Numbered from the stretch's first letter, positions 42,568 to 51,993 are shown. The stretch is DNA of 64,000 nt from Caulobacter sp. (GCA_017745235.1 JAGHZU010000005.1:1-64000); one strand, 5' to 3'. The notes: generated by a model from the sequence alone, not told the origin. Numbers and translations: made by a program.

Positions 42568-44705
42568 GGCGTGACACATCGCTTCTGGAGCGCGGTTTCG
42601 CGCGGGCGGTCGCTCGCCCGGGGCGCGCGACCGCCATCCTGCCACTCCTTCTGGCGACAGGCTCGGTCAATGCCGCGCAACTCCCCTCTCCGCCCGGCAT
42701 CCCCGTTGTCGCCGAGGCCGAGCGTCCGAACTCGGAAAAGGCGTTTTCCGCAGTTGAGATTCACGAGCGCCCGGCGCCCGTCCCTGTCGTTTTTGAAGTT
42801 TCGCCCGATGGCTCCGACAACGCTGACGGCGCGCCTGGCCGCCCCTTTGCGACCCTCGCTCGCGCCCAGGCCGCAGTGCGGTCAGTCAACGCGACCCACT
42901 CGGTCACAGTGCGGCTCGCGGAAGGCGTCTACCGTCTGGCCAAGCCGCTGCAGTTCTCCGTCGAGGACGGCGGCCAGAATGGCTACGTGGTCCGTTGGGA
43001 AGCCGCCAAGGGCGCGCACCCTGTCTTGTCCGGGGGGCAACCGATCGAAGGTTGGCGCCGGGCCGACACCGCGCGCAACATCTGGGTCGCCGATATTCCG
43101 CGGGGAGCCGATCCGCGCCAGCTATGGGTAAACGATCGCCTGGCCCATCGCGCGGCGGTCGAAGCCCCCCGAAAAGCCTTCGCCTTCCACGATTGGGGTA
43201 TCGAGATCCTGGATCCGGCCTGGCGGTTCCTCGCCGACCTGCCGGATCAAACCCGGCTGGAGGTCGAGAACACGGGCTTCTTCACTGACCGTCGCGCTCG
43301 GGTGGAGAGCATACGCGGCGACCGGATCGTCCTGGCCCAGCCGGGCTGGCGCAACAACCTCATAGGCTATGACACCTTCGCCCGACCGGTGTCAGGTGAT
43401 CGCGCGCGTTTCTTCATCGCCAACGCCCTGGCCTTCGTACGAGCTGGCGGCGACTGGTGGGCCGACCCTGTCCGTGGAAAACTCTACTACAAGCCCCGCG
43501 ACGGCGAAGTCATGGCCGCCAGCGAGGTGGTCATGCCGCGCCTGGAGGCCCTGGTCTCGGTGGCGGGCAAGCCTGGCAAGCCCGTGCGCGATCTGCAGTT
43601 CGTCGGCCTAAGCTTCCAGCACACCAGCTGGCTTGGCCCATCCAGTCCCGAGGGTTACGCCAGCCAGCAGAGCGGCTCCTTCCTGTCGGGCCAGGTTCCG
43701 GACTATCCCAGCGACCCGATCCGCGACTGCAGCTGGGGATGCTGGGCTTTCGAAAGCATGCGGAACCAGTGGCGGCAGCAGCCGGCTGCGGTTCAGGTCG
43801 CCGCCGCAGCCCGCATTCTCTTCGAGGACACGGAGTTCTCCCATCTCGGCCAGATCGCCCTGGGCCTTGGCAACGACGCCAGCGCCAATCTGAGTGGAGC
43901 GGCCCTGGAAACGCGCTCGGTCGAGGTCGTCCGCAGTCGTTTCCGGGATCTAGCCGGCGGCGCGATCATGGTGGGCGGCGTCTCGCCGGACGCGCACCAC
44001 CCGCCCCGGCCCGACCAGGCCGTGCGCGACATCGTCATTCAAGACAACACCATCCAGGGCGTCTCCCAGGTCTATCGGGAACAGGCCGCGATCCTCGTCA
44101 CCTATGCGACCGCGAGCGTGATCCTCCACAACGAGGTTTCCGACGCGCCCTATGACGGCATCGACGTGGGTTGGGGCTGGGGCGTCAACGACCCCGGCGG
44201 CAACACCGCCTACATGACCCTGGCGCGCGGCTACTACGACCAGCCCGGCAATCGCGTCTACGACACGCCGACGATCCTTCGCGATACGGTGATCGCCGGA
44301 AATCGCGTGCATGGCGTGAAGCGCTGGTTCCCCGATGGGGGAGCCATCTATCACCTGTCGGCCGATCCAGGCGCCCTGATCGCCGAGAACCACGTCTACG
44401 ACGTGCCCGGCGGCATCGGCGTCTATCTGGACGAAGGATCTCGATACGTCACCGTGCGCGACAACGTCTTCGACGGGCTTGGCCTGTGGGTCAATCTGAA
44501 CGCGCTGGACGGCGCCTATCCGCGCCGGACGGCGGCGGACAACGTCGCGCGCGGCAACTGGCACAATGCCGGCAAGGCCAACGGATCCTGGTCCGACTAC
44601 GCCAACAATCGCCTGATCGACAACGTCTCCGTCGAGGGACAGGCCTGGCCCGCCCCCGCCCGCGAGGTGATCGCGCGCGCGGGTCCGCGCCCCGCCAAGC
44701 CCTGA
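42564..44705 (+). CDS. Secreted right-handed beta-helix glycoside hydrolase, GH141-like
   Basis: A 713-residue protein with a signal peptide (to about residue 38, SVNAAQ) and a parallel beta-helix fold. FEVSPDGSDNADGAPGRPFATLARAQAAVR, VRLAEGVYRLAKPLQFSVEDGG and HPVLSGGQPIEGWR are typical of the GH141 group (alpha-fucosidase or xylanase) and related helix enzymes. Helical-repeat stretches follow (DIVIQDNTIQGVSQVY, TVIAGNRVHGVKRWF, VTVRDNVFDGLG). The start overlaps the halogenase stop codon (ATGA). Catalytic residues cannot be assigned by eye. GH120 or an uncharacterised lyase-like helix protein are alternatives. It begins the run beta-helix - GH3 - SGNH esterase. Confidence 0.7.
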   Translation: MRRDTSLLERGFARAVARPGRATAILPLLLATGSVNAAQLPSPPGIPVVAEAERPNSEKAFSAVEIHERPAPVPVVFEVSPDGSDNADGAPGRPFATLARAQAAVRSVNATHSVTVRLAEGVYRLAKPLQFSVEDGGQNGYVVRWEAAKGAHPVLSGGQPIEGWRRADTARNIWVADIPRGADPRQLWVNDRLAHRAAVEAPRKAFAFHDWGIEILDPAWRFLADLPDQTRLEVENTGFFTDRRARVESIRGDRIVLAQPGWRNNLIGYDTFARPVSGDRARFFIANALAFVRAGGDWWADPVRGKLYYKPRDGEVMAASEVVMPRLEALVSVAGKPGKPVRDLQFVGLSFQHTSWLGPSSPEGYASQQSGSFLSGQVPDYPSDPIRDCSWGCWAFESMRNQWRQQPAAVQVAAAARILFEDTEFSHLGQIALGLGNDASANLSGAALETRSVEVVRSRFRDLAGGAIMVGGVSPDAHHPPRPDQAVRDIVIQDNTIQGVSQVYREQAAILVTYATASVILHNEVSDAPYDGIDVGWGWGVNDPGGNTAYMTLARGYYDQPGNRVYDTPTILRDTVIAGNRVHGVKRWFPDGGAIYHLSADPGALIAENHVYDVPGGIGVYLDEGSRYVTVRDNVFDGLGLWVNLNALDGAYPRRTAADNVARGNWHNAGKANGSWSDYANNRLIDNVSVEGQAWPAPAREVIARAGPRPAKP

Positions 44706-44739
44706 ACACAAGCACGCGCCAATCACGAGGTCTTCTCCC

Positions 44740-47442
44740 ATGCCCAAGTCATCATGGCTTCACTGCGCCGCCGGGGCGACGCTCTGCGCGAGCTTGGCCT
44801 TGGGGGCGCCCGCCTTCGCCCAGCCCGCCTCGGCGCCCAAGCGCGAGACGTCCCCCGTGCGCGCCAAGGCCGATCGATTGGCCGCCGAGTTGGTCGGCAA
44901 GATGACCACCGAAGAAAAGCTGGACCAGTTGCTCAACACCGCCCCGGCGATCCCCCGACTGGGCGTGCCCGCCTACAACTGGTGGACGGAATCTCTGCAC
45001 GGCGCGCTGGGGACTTTGCCAACCACGAACTTCCCCGAGCCGATCGGCCTGGCCGCCAGCTTTGACCCCAACCTCGTCCAGGACGTGGCGGCCGCCGTCG
45101 GCACGGAGGTGCGCGACCTGCACCTCCTGTCGCGGCAGACCGGACGGATGGGACGCATCGGCACGGGCCTGGACACCTGGTCGCCGAACATCAACATCTT
45201 CCGCGACCCGCGCTGGGGCCGCGGCCAGGAAACCTATGGTGAGGACCCGTTCCTGACCGCGCACATCGGCGTGGCCTTCGTGGAGGGCATCCAGGGCCCC
45301 GATCCGGATCTGCCTCGCGTCATCGCCACGCCCAAGCACTTCGCGGTCCATAGCGGACCGGAATCGACGCGCCATGGCGCCAACGTCTTCGTTTCGCGCC
45401 ACGACCTCGAAGACACCTACCTACCCGCCTTCCGCGCCGCCATCACCGAGGGCCAGGCCGGTTCGGTGATGTGCGCCTACAATCGCATCGACGGCCAGCC
45501 GGCGTGCGCCAGCGACCTTCTGCTGAAAGACCACCTGCGCGGCGCCTGGCGCTTCGACGGCTACGTCGTTTCCGACTGCGACGCCGTCAAGGACATCGCC
45601 GACAATCACAAGTACGCGCCCAATGCGGCCGCCGCCGTCGCCTCCGCGATGCGAGCCGGGGTCGACAACGAATGCAACGGAGCCACCCTGGCCGACACCG
45701 CGGGCCTGACGAAGCCCTACCGTGAGGCGCTCCAGCAAGGGCTGATCACCGAAGCCGATATCGACCAGGCCCTGGTGCGGCTCTATTCCGCCCGCCTGCG
45801 GGTCGGCGACCTGCCCGGCGTACGGACGGTCGAAACCCGATCGGCGCCCATCGCCTCGGTGATGACGCCTCAACACGAGGCCCTGGCGCTCGCCGCCAGC
45901 GAGAAGAGCCTGGTGCTGCTCAAGAACGATGGCCTGCTTCCTCTCAAACCCGGCCTCCGCATCGCGGTCGTCGGTCCGCTGGCCGACGCCACCCGCGTCC
46001 TGCGCGGCAACTACTCGTCGGCCCTGTCGGCGCCGCCGATCTCGGTGCTGGATGGCCTGCGCCAAGCCATGCCCTCGGCCAAGATCGTCCATGCGCCGTT
46101 CGGGCCGTCCTTCACCGACGGCGATCGCGTCCCAAGCACCGCGCTGGCCACGCCAGACGGCAAGCCCGGCTTGCTGGCACGCTACTACAATACGGTTGAA
46201 CCGCCCCCCGCTCGCTTCGAACCCGGAACTTTCGAAGAGGCGGTGGCCAAGATGCGCTACCAGGACAAGCCGGTGGTGACCCGTGTCGAACCGGACGTCG
46301 CTTCGCGAAGCCTGGATCTGGCCACGGTCTCCGACCACCACCGCGTGGTCTGGACCGGCTTCCTGGTTCCGCCCGAGAGCGGAACCTATCGGCTGGGGCT
46401 GGCGGGCTTCAATGGCGAGCTCAAGCTCGACGGCAAGCCCTTCGCCGATCTCCGCAAGGCCGGGTGGGCCAGCCTGCCCACGCTCAAGACCATCCACCTG
46501 GAAAAGGGTCATCGCTATCCGATCGAGATCGTCTCGGAGTCTCACGCCCTTTCCGGCGTCAATCTGGTCTGGAAGCGCGTTTCCGACGATCCGGCCGCCG
46601 AGCTGAAGAAAGCCGCGGCCCAGGCCGACGTATTGGTCGCCGTGGTCGGCCTGACTTCCGACCTTGAGGCCGAAGAGTCGCCGGTCGAGGTTCCCGGCTT
46701 CAAGGGCGGCGACAAGACGACCCTGGACCTCCCGCCAGATCAGCAGGCGCTGCTGGAACAAGCCAAGGCTCTGGGCAAGCCGCTCGTCGTAGTGACCATG
46801 AACGGCAGCCCGGTGAACCTCTCCTGGGCCAAGGACAATGCTTCAGCCATCGTGGAAGCCTGGTATCCTGGCCAGTCCGGCGGCCTGGCGATCGCGAACG
46901 TGCTGTCGGGCAAGACCAATCCCTCAGGCCGGCTGCCGCTCACCTTCTATCGCTCGATCGACGATCTCCCGCCCTTCGGCGACTATGCGATGGCCGGTCG
47001 CACCTACCGGTACTTTACGGGCAAGCCCGTCTATCCGTTCGGCTTCGGTCTCAGCTACACCCGCTACGACTACGCGCCGGTCTCGGTCGAGCCTCTCCCC
47101 GGCGGTGCGGGCCAAGGCGTCCGCGTGACGACCACCGTGCGAAACGTCGGCGAGCGTCCGGGCGAGGAAGTCGCCCAGCTTTACCTGAACTTCCCCGATA
47201 CGCCCGGCGCGCCCCGCGTGGCCTTGCGCGGTTTCCAGAGGGTGGCCCTCAAGCCCGGCGAAGCGCGCAAGGTGACGTTCACGCTCTCGTCTCGCGATCT
47301 CAGCTCGGTGACTCCCGAGGGTGATCGCCGTGTGGCGGTCGGCGCCTATCGCGTCAGCGTTGGCTCAGGGCAGCCGGACACGGGCGTTCCCAGCCAGTCA
47401 GCATCGTTCTCGATCGACACCGCCGTGGCGCTGGCGAAGTAG
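44740..47442 (+). CDS. GH3 beta-xylosidase with PA14 domain
   Basis: A 900-residue GH3 enzyme with a signal peptide ending at AFAQ (about residue 28). The N-terminal barrel has YNWWTESLHGAL, TWSPNINIFRDPRWGRGQETYGEDP and VIATPKHFAVHSGPESTRHG; the nucleophile is D279 in VVSDCDAV, the xylosidase variant of the SDW motif. The alpha/beta sandwich (from about 385) is interrupted by a PA14 domain at about 475-613 (GLLARYYN to LVWKRV). An FnIII-like domain closes the protein (about 775-895). It removes terminal xylose, or arabinose, from non-reducing ends. It lies 34 bp after the beta-helix gene in the same orientation. Confidence 0.92.
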   Translation: MPKSSWLHCAAGATLCASLALGAPAFAQPASAPKRETSPVRAKADRLAAELVGKMTTEEKLDQLLNTAPAIPRLGVPAYNWWTESLHGALGTLPTTNFPEPIGLAASFDPNLVQDVAAAVGTEVRDLHLLSRQTGRMGRIGTGLDTWSPNINIFRDPRWGRGQETYGEDPFLTAHIGVAFVEGIQGPDPDLPRVIATPKHFAVHSGPESTRHGANVFVSRHDLEDTYLPAFRAAITEGQAGSVMCAYNRIDGQPACASDLLLKDHLRGAWRFDGYVVSDCDAVKDIADNHKYAPNAAAAVASAMRAGVDNECNGATLADTAGLTKPYREALQQGLITEADIDQALVRLYSARLRVGDLPGVRTVETRSAPIASVMTPQHEALALAASEKSLVLLKNDGLLPLKPGLRIAVVGPLADATRVLRGNYSSALSAPPISVLDGLRQAMPSAKIVHAPFGPSFTDGDRVPSTALATPDGKPGLLARYYNTVEPPPARFEPGTFEEAVAKMRYQDKPVVTRVEPDVASRSLDLATVSDHHRVVWTGFLVPPESGTYRLGLAGFNGELKLDGKPFADLRKAGWASLPTLKTIHLEKGHRYPIEIVSESHALSGVNLVWKRVSDDPAAELKKAAAQADVLVAVVGLTSDLEAEESPVEVPGFKGGDKTTLDLPPDQQALLEQAKALGKPLVVVTMNGSPVNLSWAKDNASAIVEAWYPGQSGGLAIANVLSGKTNPSGRLPLTFYRSIDDLPPFGDYAMAGRTYRYFTGKPVYPFGFGLSYTRYDYAPVSVEPLPGGAGQGVRVTTTVRNVGERPGEEVAQLYLNFPDTPGAPRVALRGFQRVALKPGEARKVTFTLSSRDLSSVTPEGDRRVAVGAYRVSVGSGQPDTGVPSQSASFSIDTAVALAK

Positions 47443-47516
47443 GCCGAAGATCCGGCCGTCAAAGCTCGTCGGGGGCGCAGACAGGCCCGCCGACGTCTAC
47501 TGCCCAGGGGAATAGC

Positions 47517-49439
47517 GTGAAGACCATCGCGACCATGGCCGGGGCCCTCGCCCTCCTCCTTCCGACTTTGGCGAACGCCGCGCCCAAACTCGAAGGCGCG
47601 ATCGGCGATCACGCCGTGCTGCAACGCGGCAGGCCCATCATCGTCACGGGTCGGGCCGCGCCCGGCGAGAAGGTCATGGTCAACCTGGCCGGGCGATCAG
47701 CCACCGGCCAGGCCGATCGGGAAGGTCGTTTTCGCATCGCCCTGCCGCCGCTCTCCGCCGGTGGTCCCCATCAAATGCTGGTCGATGCGCCGAGCGGGCG
47801 GACCTTCGTCGATGATCTGCTGATCGGCGACGTCTTTCTCTGCTCGGGACAGAGCAACATGGAGCTGTCCACAGAGCAGTCACAAAACAGCTTCCAGATC
47901 TGGGGCGCCACAGATCCGCAGATGAGGCTGATGACGGTCGCCAAGCGCCTTGCGGAGGCGCCGCTCGACCAGTTCAACGTTCCGCCGGCCTGGACCGCGG
48001 CCACGCCCGAAACGATCGCCAAGTTTTCCGCCGTCTGCTTCTACGCCGGTCAGGATCTGCGGCGGACCGCCAAGGTTCCGGTGGGGCTGATCCATTCCAG
48101 TTGGGGCGGGTCGCGGATTTCCGCCTGGATGGCGCCAGAAGGTCTGCGCGCCGGCGGCCTGGAGATGGAAGCCAAGGCGCTGGAGCTCCACGCCCGCGAC
48201 GCTGCAGGGGCCGAGGCCATGGTCGCCCGCCAGTGGGAGACCTGGTGGCGCGAGCAATCCGGCCTTGCCGGCGCGGATCAGCCCTGGCGCGGCGAACATC
48301 CCACGTGGTCGCCCGTTCCCGCGATCGGTTACTTCGGCCGCTGGGGACAGCCAGCAATGGCCAACTACCTCGGCATGCTCTGGTTCGAGAAGACGGTGGA
48401 CCTGACGCCCGCGCAGGCCGCGCAAGGTGCTATCCTCTCGTTGGGTCTTGTCGACGACGCGGATCGCACCTGGGTCAATGGCAAGGCGGTCGGCGGATCG
48501 AGCATCGGCGCGCCGCGCCGCTACCGCCTGGCGCCAGGCACACTCGTCGCCGGACGCAACCTGATCAGCATCAACGATGACAACGTCTACGCCGACGGCG
48601 GTCTGGCCGGTCCTGCCCAGTTGATGCGCCTGCAGTTCGACGACGGGACTTCCGTTCCCCTCGACACAGGTTGGCGCTACGCCCTGGCGGGCCGTCCCAA
48701 GACCAACGCGCCCCGCGCGCCGTGGGACGATATCAACGGCGCCGGCGTCCTCTACAACGCCATGATCTCGCCCCTTGGTCCCGTCGGGCTGGCGGGCGCG
48801 ATCTGGTACCAGGGCGAATCCGACACCGGCCTGCCCGGCTACCAGCGGCGCCTGGCGGCGATGATGGCCGACTGGCGGCGTCAGTTCGAAACCCCAGCCC
48901 TGCCGTTCGCGATCGTCCAACTGTCGGCCTATGGCGCCGGTATGACGAAGCCGGGCGAAAGTGGTTGGGCCGAGGTGCGGGACGCCCAGCGGCGCGCCGC
49001 CCAGGCCGACGGTCACGCGGCCGCGGTCGTCACCCTCGACCTCGGCGATCCCTACGACATCCATCCCGGCGAAAAACAGGAGGTCGGCCGCCGAACGGCC
49101 GATGCGCTGCGCGTCCTGGCCTATGGCGAAGCCGTCTCCCCTGGTCCTCGCATCGCGACCGCCCAGCGCGCGCCCGACGGAAGCATCGTCCTGACCTTCG
49201 CGGGCGCGTCAGGCGACCTGGTCGTGCGCAGCGCCGACACAGCCATCGGCTTCGAGCTTTGCGCGGCGGACGGCGGCTGCCGATACGCCCCTGGGCGCGT
49301 CGCTGGCGATAAGGTCACGTTGCAAGGCGACGGCGGCCCCGTCGGGCGCGTGCGCTACGGCTGGGCGGACAGCCCGGCGGTGAATCTCTTCGATCGTGCG
49401 GGACGTGCGGTCGGCTCCTTCGAAATCCAGCTCCCTTAG
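47517..49439 (+). CDS. Secreted SGNH acetylesterase (sialate-O-acetylesterase-like)
   Basis: A 640-residue SGNH/SASA-type esterase with a signal peptide ending at ANAA (about residue 22). CSGQSNMEL carries the catalytic Ser (block I), and WYQGESDTG and DIHPGEKQEVG correspond to later blocks, the last with the catalytic His. A beta-sandwich insert (about 290-370, WFEKTVDLTPAQAAQGAILSLGLVDDADRTWVNG) resembles a galactose-binding domain. Such proteins in hemicellulose loci remove acetyl groups from xylan or xyloglucan rather than from sialate. It starts with GTG after AGGGGA. It is a paralogue of the protein at 58085-60139. Confidence 0.85.
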   Translation: MKTIATMAGALALLLPTLANAAPKLEGAIGDHAVLQRGRPIIVTGRAAPGEKVMVNLAGRSATGQADREGRFRIALPPLSAGGPHQMLVDAPSGRTFVDDLLIGDVFLCSGQSNMELSTEQSQNSFQIWGATDPQMRLMTVAKRLAEAPLDQFNVPPAWTAATPETIAKFSAVCFYAGQDLRRTAKVPVGLIHSSWGGSRISAWMAPEGLRAGGLEMEAKALELHARDAAGAEAMVARQWETWWREQSGLAGADQPWRGEHPTWSPVPAIGYFGRWGQPAMANYLGMLWFEKTVDLTPAQAAQGAILSLGLVDDADRTWVNGKAVGGSSIGAPRRYRLAPGTLVAGRNLISINDDNVYADGGLAGPAQLMRLQFDDGTSVPLDTGWRYALAGRPKTNAPRAPWDDINGAGVLYNAMISPLGPVGLAGAIWYQGESDTGLPGYQRRLAAMMADWRRQFETPALPFAIVQLSAYGAGMTKPGESGWAEVRDAQRRAAQADGHAAAVVTLDLGDPYDIHPGEKQEVGRRTADALRVLAYGEAVSPGPRIATAQRAPDGSIVLTFAGASGDLVVRSADTAIGFELCAADGGCRYAPGRVAGDKVTLQGDGGPVGRVRYGWADSPAVNLFDRAGRAVGSFEIQLP

Positions 49440-49487
49440 CGTTTGGCGGGACGCTGAATGTTGGAACGTCATAGGCGGCCAGTGTAT

Positions 49488-49499
49488 GTTACCGGTACC
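49488..49499. promoter_or_regulatory. LacI-type operator candidate
   Basis: GTTACCGGTACC fits GNTANCGNTANC with a perfect TACCGGTA core, 39 bp before the DUF3422 gene. The following CTTT is shared with the site at 37808. Confidence 0.65.
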
Positions 49500-49537
49500 T
49501 TTCACTGACCAGGAATCCGGCGACGCCGGGCGAGGAC

Positions 49538-50806
49538 ATGATGAATAGCGGCGGGGACCATCCGCTCAGGGTGGCGCTAAGTGAGTTGATGCATCTGCGC
49601 GCCCTGCCCCTTGAGCAGGCGCCAGTGAAGCTGCGTCAATGGGTCTTCCTCGTGAGCGCGGAAGAGCGGGCGTCCGAGGCCGCCTTTGTCGCCTTGTTCG
49701 CGCCGGGCCAGGATCCGGTCGGCGGCCGAGTGTTGGTCGCGAATTCGGACGGCGGCTGGCTATGGGAACGCCACCAGGAATTCTCGACCTGGACGCGGTT
49801 CATCTACGGGCCGTTGGGTCGCGAACTCGGCTTCGAGGCCATCGTCGACGAAGACTGCTTCTGGCTGTACGGTGCACCGGGCCAGGTCTTCCGGGGCGTC
49901 GAGATTTCAGTCTCCGCGCCGGGTTCGCCGCCGCCCGCGGATGCCGCGCTGAACCGACATATCGACCTGGCCCGCTGCGTTTCCTGCGAAGTCTTCGACG
50001 GCGCCGCGCGGATTTGGACGGACTTCCGGCTGCGCGAAGGCGGCACGGGGCGCATCCACGTGCACAACATCGCCATGGCCAACGACGAGGTCTCGCGTCT
50101 GGTTCAGACACTGATCGAGATCGGCAACTATCGAAAGCTGGCGTTGATCGGCTTTCCTCCAGCGCGCGAACTGCTGGCCTGGCTGGATGGCGCCGAAGCC
50201 CGGCTCTCTGCGATCGCCAGCGGCCTGGCCGCCGGCGAAGACAGCCAGGCGGTGCTGGACAGCCTTCTGGCGCTTTCAGCCGAGGTGGAGCTGCGCGCGG
50301 CTCATGGGCGGTTCCGTCGCGGCGCCACGGAGTCCTACCACCGCCTGACCCTGGACCGGCTGGAAGCGCTGCGCGAACGCCATGTGCCGGGCCACTCAAC
50401 CATGAGCGAGTTCATCGCCCGGCGCCTGCAGCCGGCCATGCGCACCCGCGAAGCCGCCGACCGGCGACTGGACGATCTCTCGCTGCGCGTCGCGCGTTGC
50501 GGCGACCTTCTCCAGGCCCGGATCGGCATCGCGTTGGACCGCCAAAACCAGGAAACACTCCGTGGCATGGGCGCCAGCCTGCAATTGCAGGCCAAGTTAC
50601 AGGGCCTCGTCGAGAGCTTGTCGATCTTCGCCGTCGGCTACTACGTGCTAGGCTTGCTCGGCTACTTCCTGAAGCCCTGGCTGCATGTTTGGCCGGGTGC
50701 GAGCGAACAGGTTCTGTCGGGCCTGGTTCCTCTGGTTCTGATCGCCGTGGCCGCCGGCCTGCACCGGCGCAAGAAGCAGCTCATCGAGCGGGACCGACAG
50801 GACTGA
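49538..50806 (+). CDS. DUF3422-family membrane-anchored protein
   Basis: A 422-residue protein of unknown function. The opening DHPLRVALSELMHLRALP and the LWERHQEFSTWTRFIYG block identify DUF3422, common in alphaproteobacteria. The middle (about 200-345) is helical and may form coiled coils; two hydrophobic segments near the end (about 361-380 and 388-409, FAVGYYVLGLLGYFL and VLSGLVPLVLIAVAAGL) anchor it in the inner membrane with a basic C-terminal tail. GGGCGAGG precedes the ATG. No glycan role is known for the family, yet a LacI-type site sits just upstream, so it may be controlled with the sugar genes. Confidence 0.82.
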   Translation: MMNSGGDHPLRVALSELMHLRALPLEQAPVKLRQWVFLVSAEERASEAAFVALFAPGQDPVGGRVLVANSDGGWLWERHQEFSTWTRFIYGPLGRELGFEAIVDEDCFWLYGAPGQVFRGVEISVSAPGSPPPADAALNRHIDLARCVSCEVFDGAARIWTDFRLREGGTGRIHVHNIAMANDEVSRLVQTLIEIGNYRKLALIGFPPARELLAWLDGAEARLSAIASGLAAGEDSQAVLDSLLALSAEVELRAAHGRFRRGATESYHRLTLDRLEALRERHVPGHSTMSEFIARRLQPAMRTREAADRRLDDLSLRVARCGDLLQARIGIALDRQNQETLRGMGASLQLQAKLQGLVESLSIFAVGYYVLGLLGYFLKPWLHVWPGASEQVLSGLVPLVLIAVAAGLHRRKKQLIERDRQD

Positions 50807-50829
50807 TCGCCACTGCGGCATGCAAGGGC

Positions 50830-51081
50830 CTAGGCGCGGATCGCCCCCGGCTCCGTGTGGTCGTTGGCGTATGGCACGAAGAGAAAGCGTCCGGCGCGCT
50901 CGCCATTCCGCAGTCGTATTTCCAGCACCACGGCCTCGCCGGCGTCGGCCATGCCCTGCGCAAGATCCCGCGCGGCCCGTTCGGCAGCAGCGCCAGTGAC
51001 GAAGGCCATGGGGCTATCGGTAAAATCGCCGCAAACAATCCATCCCTCCCCGGACGGCTCGACGAAAACAAAGCTTGGCAT
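50830..51081 (-). CDS. Small conserved hypothetical protein, DUF2188-like
   Basis: An 83-residue soluble protein (MPSFVFVEPSGEGWIV...). The pattern of a short beta-hairpin, the helix AAAERAARDLAQGMADAG and a second strand pair recalls small DUF2188-type proteins. The ATG at 51081 is preferred to a TTG at 51096. It faces the DUF3422 gene and lies 66 bp beyond the small gene at 51148 on the same strand. Function unknown. Confidence 0.6.
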   Translation of the reverse strand: MPSFVFVEPSGEGWIVCGDFTDSPMAFVTGAAAERAARDLAQGMADAGEAVVLEIRLRNGERAGRFLFVPYANDHTEPGAIRA

Positions 51082-51147
51082 AATCAGCACTCTCAACTGA
51101 ACGTAGAATGGCGGCCGACCGGCAGCTGGCCAGCCGCCAGCCTCGGC

Positions 51148-51408
51148 TCAAGAGGACCTGTGTCGATCCAGGCGGCTCAGAGCGCCCAGGACTTCGCTGA
51201 GCGGAACAGGCTGCGAAGTTCCCAGAAGCCATCTCTGGGTTGGCCGACCCTCAACGGCGCTAGCGTCCGATGCCCAGGCCGCCAGGATTTCCCGCTTGGC
51301 GGCGGGCGTTAGCTCCTGATCCTTGAGGACCTCCAACGGGTGGAGGAAGCCAACGGCGGGTCGGACCGGCCAGGGGCGGGCCCGATCCGTTGCGGTGACC
51401 GTCTGCAT
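51148..51408 (-). CDS. Small conserved hypothetical protein downstream of hsp20
   Basis: An 86-residue protein. The core GFLHPLEVLKDQELTPAAKREILAAWASDASAVEG followed by PVPLSEVLGALSRLD matches a small uncharacterised protein seen widely in alphaproteobacteria, often near stress genes. It starts 9 bp after the hsp20 stop codon and is surely co-transcribed with it. No signal peptide or membrane segment. Function unknown. Confidence 0.72.
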   Translation of the reverse strand: MQTVTATDRARPWPVRPAVGFLHPLEVLKDQELTPAAKREILAAWASDASAVEGRPTQRWLLGTSQPVPLSEVLGALSRLDRHRSS

Positions 51409-51417
51409 GGCGGTTCC

Positions 51418-51894
51418 CTACGCCGCTTTCGCCTTGCTGCTCTGCAGGATCGGCGTTCGGTCGCCACCACCCGCGCCGATGGGGACTTGGCGCGGCTTGA
51501 GCGCTTCGGGCACCTGGCGCACGAGATCGATCGACAGGACCCCATCGGCGCAGGCGGCGTCCTTGACGATGACATAGTCGGCCAATTCGAACCGACGCTC
51601 GAACGCTCTCTGGGCCAAGCCTTGGTAGATGAAGGTACGAGCCCCTTCGCCTTCATCGGCCTTGCGCCCCCTGATCACCAAAAGGTTCGGCTGGGCTGTG
51701 ATTTCCAGATCGGTCGGCGTGAATCCCGCGACCGCCAACGAGATGCGATAGGAATCTTCGCCGGTCTTCTCAATGTCGTAGGGCGGATAAGAGGTGTGGG
51801 TCTCGGCGCGCAGGGCGCTTTCGACCAAATCAGCCATCCGGTCGACACCAATCATCGAACTGTAGAGCGGACTGAAGTCAAATGTGGTGCTCAT
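51418..51894 (-). CDS. Hsp20/IbpA-type small heat-shock chaperone
   Basis: A 158-residue small heat-shock protein that holds unfolding proteins for refolding. The alpha-crystallin domain spans about 38-130: YPPYDIEKTGEDSYRISLAVAGFTPTDLEITAQPNLLVIRGRK, then the IYQGLAQRAFERRFELADYV block and LSIDLVRQVPE. The C-terminal IxI-like element is not obvious (VPIGAG). The ATG at 51894 follows GAGGAGA. It leads a two-gene unit with the small protein at 51148. It is unrelated to glycan use. Confidence 0.92.
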   Translation of the reverse strand: MSTTFDFSPLYSSMIGVDRMADLVESALRAETHTSYPPYDIEKTGEDSYRISLAVAGFTPTDLEITAQPNLLVIRGRKADEGEGARTFIYQGLAQRAFERRFELADYVIVKDAACADGVLSIDLVRQVPEALKPRQVPIGAGGGDRTPILQSSKAKAA

Positions 51895-51993
51895 TTCCAT
51901 CTCCTCGAAAGCAAGTTGGACATGAGGGGCGCCAAACGAAGCGCCAGGCGCCCCAGAACCGGGCCCCGCGGGCGCCCGGCAAGCAGGCGATGA

